A DNA stretch of 64,000 nt from Zopfochytrium polystomum (taxonomy: Eukaryota; Chytridiomycota; Chytridiomycetes; Chytridiales; Chytridiaceae), in the NCBI GenBank assembly GCA_025765615.1, contig JAIVFJ010000116.1, forward strand, positions 124,001-188,000, written 5' to 3'. The translations under genes and the position numbers were made by a program. The notes below the pieces were generated by a model. The model worked only from the letters and a program-made list of their open reading frames with translations, had not been told where the DNA came from and made no database searches. Shown piece by piece: positions 56,301 to 64,000 of the stretch (position 1 is the first letter of the stretch; every line of letters begins with the position of its first letter).

Positions 56301-58643
56301 ACACACACAGCGTCCCCAAGCTGTGGAAATCAATGGAGATGAGGTTCTTTGTGTCGCTGGCCCGGCTTTCTCGGCGAGTTATAGAAGGAGAACGGCTACT
56401 TGGACGGAACGCGACGTTTGCAACTCACGAGCTTGAACGATTTATTGCTGCTTTGGACCCTTGGGGCCTGGGAACGAGTGACGAGGTATTGTGGATTGTA
56501 GACGCATCTTCTGTTTCATCTTTTCCAGAAGACGTGAAGAAAACTATCATTATGGCGGCCAAGTCAATGATGACAGATTTGTGGAAGGCCGTTGATGGTG
56601 GCAAATCACGGATCAATCTGGAGATAATTGTCAAGTGCTGTTTCGTATATAGGTCTTTTGAAGTTGGCTCTACATCGAGAATATTCGGGGCACTTCACGC
56701 GATCAACCAGTATTGTGAAAGCATCAAAGCCGCATCCTTGAAGGACGTTGTGGGCATGATCGTCAAGTGCGTCTTCAGCAGAGGCAACGAGAGCTTCGTC
56801 ACACTAGTTAAAGACATTTTAGGCGAAATTGTCGCATCAGATAAAGCGTATGTGGGAGACTTGACTGCCATCTGCTGGCTTGTGGAACTGGCATCGGGGA
56901 TGCTTCTCTTCTTATCCATGAATCAATTCCTCTTGCCCCGCTATATTATTGGAGGCGTGTTCTCCCAGGTAGGGAGCTCTATACTCAAGCCCTCCTCTCC
57001 ACCTCCAATTCTTAAGGCCCAGTTTGAGCTGAAGTTATCTGCTCTTATCGCCAACGTTGGCATTATGGAAGCTGAAGGCAAAGCGAAGACTGTCGAGTCT
57101 TCTCTCGCCCGGTTAGCGATGTGCAACTTGTTGCTCCATCAGGATAAGCTGGCAGGACAATCCCTAATTAAAGCGTTGCCACCGTGGCTTGCGATGCTCG
57201 ATGATGACTGGTCAGCACTCTGCCAGTTAACAAAGGGCCTAGACGTAGTTTTCTGCTGGCGTAGCAAACTGACCACGAGCGAATTCACCTGGAAAGCCAG
57301 AAAGCTCGCGCAGTTCCACCTTGCCATTGACGAAATCACAACGTACTCTCCCGGGTGTGCGAAGTTGCTGGAACTGGACACGAAATTTGACAACACTGCG
57401 CGGCCGGACATTGCGGCCAATATCTCCGAGGCTGCTTCCTCCAGTCGGAAATCACAACAAGCAAACCAACGGGAGGTGAAGGCGGAGATGAAGGCGCCCG
57501 ATCCCAAACTGAACGCTGCCAAAAACGGTGGTTCGCCAAAAACTCCCGTTGCCAGCCCTGGGCCAGCGAGTGCCCAGCAAAAGAGCCAGAAAAATCGTCC
57601 CGTTTCGCCAGAACCGCTTTCCAATGATGACGGCGATGGCCCGCCCGCACTCGTCGAAATCAGCGACACTGAATCGGAGCCAGAGCCAGATCCAATCACG
57701 CGAAAAGGAAAGAAGAATGGGCCGCCAGCGAAACCCAATGCTCATCAAGGCAGTGCGAATGGCAAGCAATCCAGGGTAGACATGCCATCTACCTCGTCGT
57801 CCAGTGGTCAGTCCAGGTCCACTTCGGAAACTACAAATGGAGCCGGCTCAGGGCACAAAGACAATAGTTCCAGTGGTGTTCAAACCCGTCAAGGGGTCGG
57901 TCCGGTGGAAGAAAAAAGTGCAAAGACAATTATCAGGTGGTGGCGTCGACTTCGCAAGTATCCACGGAGAGCGGCGACGTCAGAGCGATTCAGGCGATCC
58001 TGTACGGCGGAGCACGTAGTTCGCCAATGGCCAGATGTTCGGGCGAATTACAAGAAAGTCTTCCTTGGAGCGACGTTGCAGCTGTACTTGGATTTGGTGG
58101 ATGCCACGCTGACGTCCCATACAGTCTGCGAACATTTAACTTCTCAGCAAGGCCGAGCAGAAGCATACCACGACCTACTGCGCCTTCTGTAAGCGACTGA
58201 AACAGTTTTTTTGAACACCTGAAGAAACCTGACCAAGGTCATACAGCGAAAGGAAGGACGCCGCAACTCGAATCACTCGCCTTATAGACCCGACACATTA
58301 CCTGCACAGTACCTTTGATGTCGCCCGACTCTGGGAACTTGTCAGGAGAGGAACAGCTGCGCTGGAAGAACTGGAGGAAGTTCTTGAACCGTACGCCGAT
58401 ATCGTTGGGAGCTCGCCGCAAAGTGGAAGTAAAGTGAAGACTGGAGCTGCTATTCAAGGCGTAGCCACCGCTGTTCATCAGCCTGCCTTGGCCTCACCAG
58501 CGGGCAAAGCGATTAAGGCGAATGGCGGCGCATCCGAAGTTCCAGAAAGCTCCGCACCGGTTCCCAAGCCCCCAACGACCGCGGCTGCGGGAGGCCATCA
58601 GAGGAAGAAGAACAAGAAGAGGAACCAAGGACGACGAGGATGA
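50377..58643 (+). CDS. Giant TRANK1-like SF1 (UvrD-type) helicase with TPR and CCCH zinc finger
   Basis: One gene of about 8.3 kb with many short introns, roughly 2,400-2,500 residues. Starts MSAHGPRFPPPSVLASAAAA with Gln/Pro tracts, then a helical region of about 650 residues (50900-52500). Helicase motifs: Walker A IICGRSGTGKTSCLVFR; Walker B FYVDEVQDSTM; GDTAQVISRGSAFRFEDL (motif III); LSKN|YRSHDGIL (motif IV, joined over an intron); VEQAKG|MEFRDVVLHNIFTN (motif V, over an intron); LYTAITRARSR|LWLWD (motif VI). TPR-like repeats follow (WNAQGRLLFENGRYEDALAS). The largest exon (about 54971-58188) holds helical sequence, a CCCH finger near 56250-56312 (C-x7-C-x5-C-x3-H, KRCHLGETCPYTHS), and a Ser/Pro/Lys-rich part with IIRWWRRLRK (IQ-like). 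The last exon (58238-58643) ends in KKNKKRNQGRRG*. Layout fits TRANK1-like helicases; function unknown, RNA or DNA remodelling inferred. Confidence 0.85.
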
Positions 58644-58873
58644 AAATATAGTAATTCGAGGATGTTGGTACGACGATGATGACGCTGAACTTTGGTGGAT
58701 CGATAGTCTGGTTTTATTCATTCATAACTTGATCCTTGCTTTGAATTTGCACACTCGCGAACGTATACTTCTTACACAAAATTAGGATCTAGCAAAAGGT
58801 GTTGGAGGGGTGTTTTTTTTTTTTGTTTTTTTTTTTTTTCCGGTGGGGCATCACATTCTTAGTCTGCAATTCT
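58644..58873. other. Convergent 3' region, TRANK1-like / Tmc-like
   Basis: About 230 nt between convergent stops, with two T runs at about 58813-58838. Probably overlapping 3' UTRs. Confidence 0.5.
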
Positions 58874-61800
58874 CTAGCGAGGCCGACTCTGCATGATTGC
58901 GGGAGGGCTGCCGCCGCCGCCGCCAGTGAGCTTACCCTCCTTCTGTGTTGCGTCCTCTCCAATTTTGCCCTCCCCCGTCCTGCGGAGTCCAGCCATCGTC
59001 TCTGGATCAAAGTTCTGTTCGGCCCACTTGCGAAAGCTCGGCACCGTGCCAAATATCTGGCTCGGAAGCATGTACACAAGGGCGGAGGTTCGCTTAATGT
59101 CCTCCGAGAGCGAATTTATGAGCGGCTGGATGACGGCGAGGTGTATCACGATCAGGAGTACGATGTAGATGATGGCGAATATCTGAGCGCAAACGGGCTT
59201 TTTAGAACGGAAGAGTTGCGCGAGGGCGGGGAAATAGAAAAAGGAGAAAACGAGACTTGAATGGCCCACACTACCAGGTGAAATCCGGTAAACCAAATCG
59301 CGCGATCGTTGACGGCGTCGGCATACACCGCCGTAAACTGGTTGAGCGACGGGAAAATGTAGTCGAGGGCCAGCAGCCGCAGAAACGCGACCTTGGCGTC
59401 CCACTGCGCGACCAAGTCCCTGGTGACGGCGCCGGCGGCCCTCGCGGCGTCCATTTCGCTCTCCAGCGCGGTGGCCGCGGCCGCAAAATCTGCCAGCGCG
59501 GCGCGCAAGCCGCGCGCCATGAGCCCGCGGTCGAACACGGCGCAGTCCTCCGGCGTCACGCCGTCCACGCACGCGTTCTCAAACTCTAGCACCACGCTCT
59601 GGCTGGCCAGCGCCTGCGCCGCCAGCGGCACCGCTCTGTCCATCACCGCCTCGCCGTACACGATGCCCGCGTCGACCCACTGCAGGCTGGACAGGAGCGC
59701 TGTCGTCGGCGTTGTCCTGGACGCTGGGTACGCCGCCGCCAGCGGCCGTGCGGCGGTCGTCGTCGACGAAGACGGCGAGGACGAGGACGAGTTCACTGCA
59801 GCCGCGGCAAGGGCCTCGCGGAGGGCGTAGGACGACTGGCGCAGCAGGATAGGTCGCTGCGACGACCAGACGACGCTGTCCTCAGTTTCGCCCGATGCAT
59901 GGAGGAACGCAAAGGTGATTGCGGCCGAGGTGAAGAAGAAGACGGCGGTGATGAGGAAGATGGCGAGCGCCTTGAGCGCGACCTTGTGCTGGTCCAGGAA
60001 CCAGTTGCGGATGCGGCGACGCAGCGAGTCGTCGCCGAGCGGCGGCGGCTTCACCGCGCTGCTGCTGGGCTTGGGACCCGTCGCGGCCGAGGAGCGCAGG
60101 TTGCTGTTGGAGCCCGCAAGGACGCTTTCGAGTTCGAAGCGGGAGGCCATGTCTGTTCCGTCGACGTCGTCCTCGGCGTCGTCGACGATTCTCTCTGGAG
60201 TGTTAAAACAAGAAGGATTTTGAGAAAAGGCGGGGGGTGGAGGGTTTGCGCCGATAGCGGTCGGTATTGATGTGTTTGTTCATGAGGGTATTCTTCGTTA
60301 CGTAAAAGAAAGGTAGACTGCACTCACGATAGTGGGACTGGTAAATCGCTTTGACGACCTCTTTCGGTATGTCGTAAAACATTCGCAAGAACTCTTCCCG
60401 CATGTCTTCGAGTTTCACGTACAACGGGAGTATAAGCACCACAATAAATATTATGCACAGGGCTGGCGCAATGGTTGCTTTTGAGAGAGCTTCGACGGGC
60501 TTTGGTCCATAGTACGAGTCGAAGAGATCGTGGATGACAAACGCAGAGGCGTTGATGGCTTCCACTGTTACAAAAGGCCCGTTGCTGATGACCAACGCAA
60601 TTTTATCCTCGAGTCCGCTGTCGGAGATGTCGGCTGCCGCCACGTCCTGGAGCTGCGACAGCATTATCGTGAGTGCGTCGAGCGGGCGCAGCGCCTTCGA
60701 ACCCCCATCAGGCGAAGCAAAGTAGACACTCTGAACCTTCCCCACCCCAAAGTCGCTAAACAGCTGCGCCGAGCTCCTCAGCACCTGCGCGTTCGCCTTG
60801 ACGACGGCGCGGGCGTTGTCCAGGCCCAACGTAGAGTTTGCCGTTCGCCACCAACCCCCAGCCCTCGCAAAGTCGATGGACCGCGTAGCGTCCACGGCCT
60901 CGACGAGCTTTGCCGCAAAGTCGAAGCGCTCGTGCGTGGAGCGGATGCTTCCGTTCAGCGTGGCGTAAATGTCGCGATAGTCGAAGATGGCGTAGACGGC
61001 GAGCCCGATCAGGCAGGCGTTGCAGAACAGGAAGGACAGGTGCAGCCACAGGAGGCGGCGGTTGGACCAGTCATTCTTGAGTGACATGGCACGCCGCGCG
61101 TACGACGCGGAGGACGTGGCGCGCGACGACCGCGTGTTGACGCTGTTGGCGTCGTCGGACTTTGCGGAGGACCGTCGAGGCCTGCTGATCGAGCCTGTGA
61201 TGTGCGGGCTGTCTACTGACCCTGCGTCGCCGTCGCCGGCGTCCGACGTCGAGGTGGTGCTCATATGCGGTGAGTTTTGGTTCGCCACCTTTGCGGGCGG
61301 CGGGAACGCGGAAAATGTGATGCTCGCACGCCGTTTGGAGGGGAAAGGCGGCGTTCCCCCGTTTGACAGCGATGGAGGAGGCCCGGCGACCGCGGACGAG
61401 GACGAGCCACCGTTTCGACTTACGTTGTCCAGAGACGACTGGGGTGAAAAGTCGAATGGGAGCCCCTCCGTGCTTTCGTTAATGTCGTTCAACGCCTGTG
61501 GCGGTAGCGCAACACTCGGTCGCTTGGAGCCTCCTTGAAACACCGGGCAGGCGGAAATGGTTTCCGACGGTCTCCTTTCCGAAAACTCCTCTTGAGGCTC
61601 GCACTCTTCCACCGCGGGAAAGAATTTAATCCGACACAAGTAGCATGTCGTGTCGCCGACGACAACAAGGTCTCCGGTCAACGTCAGGTCGAAGGAGGCG
61701 CCATTTGCCTTGAATTTCTCGAAGCGCAAACCCTTCCGAGAGGAAATTTCATCCGCCTTTTCCACCCCGGCGCCCGGCAGCCATTTTGATAAGTGTATTC

Positions 61801-64000
61801 GGTTGCTTGGATCGTCTCGGTCAATCTCTTCCATGGACCTTTCGGGCTCGCCGAAAAAGTCACCGAGAACTTTGGCGAAGTGGATCATGTAAAACTTTTC
61901 ATCGAGAATGAGAAACCCCGAGTGCGGTGATTCCCTGCAGGCCTTCACGACGCCGATAAATGTCTGCTTCCCTTTATCATCGACCATGTGTTTAACATGA
62001 AGCATAAATGGAATCAAGTAGTTGGAGTTGTTGATGCCAAGAATCTGGCGTGATCGGTCTATAACCTGCGTTGACATATTATCGAGGATGAAGAATGAAC
62101 ACAATGTCAAAATTACCTTTGCAAATCCGGTTTGCAGGTACCTCCTTAGAAATGTATCGTGCATCTCCGCGAATGGTGAAGGAATGATTTTTTCGATTTT
62201 GCGCCCGATTAGCTCGCTTCGTTTATATCCAAACATGCGGAGAGCAGTGGGGTTCGCATTGAGAATCTTTACTCAAGCGTTAGCACTTGCCTCGTCTTTG
62301 GAAAGTAGTAGTCACTTACAATGCCCAGGTTGGCATGTTCCCCAGACATAGTGATCAGACCATTCTCGTCTGAAAATAAGTCAATGTTTGTGGAGACCGA
62401 CGCCACGCTCTTAATGTCCAGAGAGTCATCGTCTCCGATGTTTTCTCTCTCGTCTTCATCCTCGAGCTCATCCGCATGATCGATAAGTTCTTGTCCTTGC
62501 TTGTGATCATTTAGAACGTTGATCAAAAAGTTTCCGTAGAGACGAAAAACTTGCGGGGTGTCAGGACTCAGTTTAATCAGCGTTATGTAGTGAGACTGGG
62601 CAAGGGATACAGCTTGTGAGATAGCTGCGCCGTAAGACTGGAGCTTATAGAACGATGGGTGTCGCTTCAGCAGCTCGGACCAGAACTGGACAACAGCGAT
62701 TGTTGCTTTTCTCTCATTCCTGCACAGTGGTGATTATCACTACAGGTTTTGATTAAGCATAGGAGCAGTCTTACTGGCGCGCGTTTTGCAAGTTTTGTTC
62801 AAAGGCTATGAAGTCGATGACATCCCCGCCAGCAAATCTGGGAAAAACAGTCGTCAGTAGGCAATGCGTGCTTTACGCAACTGACCTTTCGTTCAAGAGC
62901 CGCTGCCTCCGAAAAATGATAAATGCCTCATCCAGTTTTGGAGACATGCCGGCTGCTTTAGCGTTCAGAGCCAGGCATTGCGCCCGATTGTTCAAGTGGT
63001 TTAACTGGAACGACCCCGCAAACAGCTGGAGCATGCAGCTTTTCGGCATCTGTCGCTGGCCCTGGATGTAAATCTCATTTGCTTCATCCAAGGTGGCCTT
63101 TTCAGCCTCGTTGACCTGCGAAACGCCCATGACGCCAAGCCCAGCCTGTGCGGTCGTAACGAGATTGGGCGACGCACCAGGCCCGCCGTTTGCCCCGTTT
63201 TCCGGTCGGTTTAGGCCGTCGATGAAGAGAAGCCCTCGTTCCATCAACTTGAATCGTGCTTTCAGCTCCAAAATCAGCGGATCGTGAATGCTGCTGACTG
63301 GCATGTCCTTGACGGTTTGGACGCGCGAGTTGAAAAGGAGAACAGAGACGAAACCGACAATCGGTACTCCGATGATAAAAAATATTCCCGCATCCGAATA
63401 AGGGCGAAGTACCGAGTAAAGCATGCAAAGAGATGCCCACAGGAAATTGTTCATCAATCCTGAGCGAAGGGCGCTGTACTTGAGATTGTAAAATGGCATG
63501 TACTGTGGGAACATTTTCTGCTGTCAGACTCTTATGGGATTTGGTCCTGACCTACCCATAAGTATCCAAACGCCAAGGAGGAGGAGGTGGCGAGGCAAGA
63601 AGCTGTCATTATCCATTTAGCGTGACTTAGCGAATCCTCTCTCGCGCCGACTCGCTGCAAAACGATCGCGAGAATCGTCAGCACCGTGCGGCAGGCGAGG
63701 TAAAACATGTCCAATCGGGAGTGTGGGCGACTGCTAATGTCTTTGCTCTTGGGGTCAGGCTCAAAGAAAGTAGCTTTCACCGCCAAGGCTAATCTGGACT
63801 TGCAGCGTCAATGGGCGTGAAGTGTGTGCAACCAGGGAAATCAGCCTACCCAATGAAAATGATCATGATGATGATGCTGAAGATTGTTTTGAACACGTGC
63901 GGGCCCGTCCAGCAAATTTCCGGGCCGTTGCCATCCTCGCAGTCAACGATGTTGTCCACGAAGAAGGACAGGACCGGAATGTACAGAATCGTTGCGAACA
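58874..64000 (-). CDS. Tmc-like (TmcB-type) multi-pass membrane protein with PAS domain, 5' end missing
   Basis: Minus strand, runs off the right edge, stop TAG 58874-58876. In protein order inside the window: N-terminal membrane segments (SSSLAFGYLWV, LACRTVLTILAIVLQRVG, LWASLCMLYSVLRPYS and IFFIIGVPIVGFVSVLLF); helical repeat region (VVQFWSELLKRHPSFYKLQS, FRLYGNFLINVLND); acidic linker; PAS domain (NPTALRMFGYKRSELIGRKI then EKIIPSPFAEMHD ... SGFLILDEKFYMIHF); Ser/Pro-rich linker; membrane segment LWLHLSFLFCNACLIGLAVY; a large loop; IAPALCIIFIVVLILPLYVK; LKALAIFLITAVFFFTSAAI; a second loop; and IFAIIYIVLLIVIHLAVIQP. Order and motifs match the Tmc (tiny macrocysts) proteins of Dictyostelium and early-diverging fungi. 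Role unknown; a sensory membrane protein is plausible. Confidence 0.8.

Noticed and set aside
59393..59830. Ala/Ser-rich plus-strand open frame opposite the Tmc-like gene
   Set aside because: It is the antisense of a GC-rich exon of the minus-strand gene and has no splice or start context.
1..64000. tRNA or rRNA genes, CRISPR arrays, bacterial-type operons, prophage
   Set aside because: No cloverleaf-like or rRNA-like sequence was noticed by eye, no spaced direct repeats, and the gene structure is plainly eukaryotic. A tRNA scan could still find one.

Overview
The window is nuclear DNA of an intron-rich eukaryote, most likely a zoosporic (flagellated) true fungus of the chytrid kind. Genes are dense, on both strands, and split by short introns (mostly 45-180 nt, GT..AG, with CTAAC/CTGAC-like branch sites). 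Fungal signature genes (Skt5/Chs4 chitin synthase activator, Abp1, Prp40) sit beside ciliary genes (CCDC87-like, B9D1, EFCAB10-like) that dikaryotic fungi have lost. Family names come from reading spliced translations by eye; no database search was possible.

Layout, left to right: CCDC87-like (+, 93-3605) converges on MBIP-like (-, 3610-5112). Then come an LRR membrane protein (+, 5409-7307), a flavin monooxygenase (+, 7728-10393), Abp1/drebrin-like (-, 10910-13232, with an apparent one-base frameshift), prefoldin subunit 4 (-, 13469-14131), an AT-hook/bZIP factor (+, 14969-17704) and a NIPA-type Mg transporter with a Cys-rich ectodomain (+, 17991-22062). Next are DHRS12-like SDR (-, 22593-24216), a GNAT acetyltransferase (-, 24839-25489), TMEM70-like (-, 25522-26488), MMS19 (+, 26703-30783), B9D1 (+, 30912-32571) and EFCAB10-like (-, 32845-33718).

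From 33.7 to 35.7 kb there is a gene-poor stretch holding decayed ankyrin-repeat fragments. It is followed by an unrecognised acidic protein (-, 35718-36839), Prp40 (-, 37147-39994), Skt5/Chs4 (-, 40066-42485), NDUFAF3-like (-, 43256-44557), an EndoU/XendoU ribonuclease (+, 44761-46261), an RCC1-repeat protein with a mitochondrial-type leader (+, 46374-48352) and an alpha/beta hydrolase (+, 48486-50201). The right end holds a very large TRANK1-like SF1 helicase with TPR and CCCH finger (+, 50377-58643) and a Tmc-like multi-pass PAS protein (-, 58874 to beyond the window).

Functionally the genes form housekeeping sets rather than one operon-like system: cilium/zoospore (CCDC87, B9D1, EFCAB10), mitochondrial assembly (TMEM70, NDUFAF3, RCC1-like), cell wall and actin (Skt5, Abp1), RNA and genome maintenance (Prp40, MMS19, EndoU, TRANK1-like). 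The most unusual points are very small exons (a 4-nt exon in the FMO), the Abp1 frameshift, the NIPA ectodomain, the ankyrin graveyard, the EndoU gene and the giant helicase. No tRNA, rRNA, CRISPR array or intact transposon was recognised.
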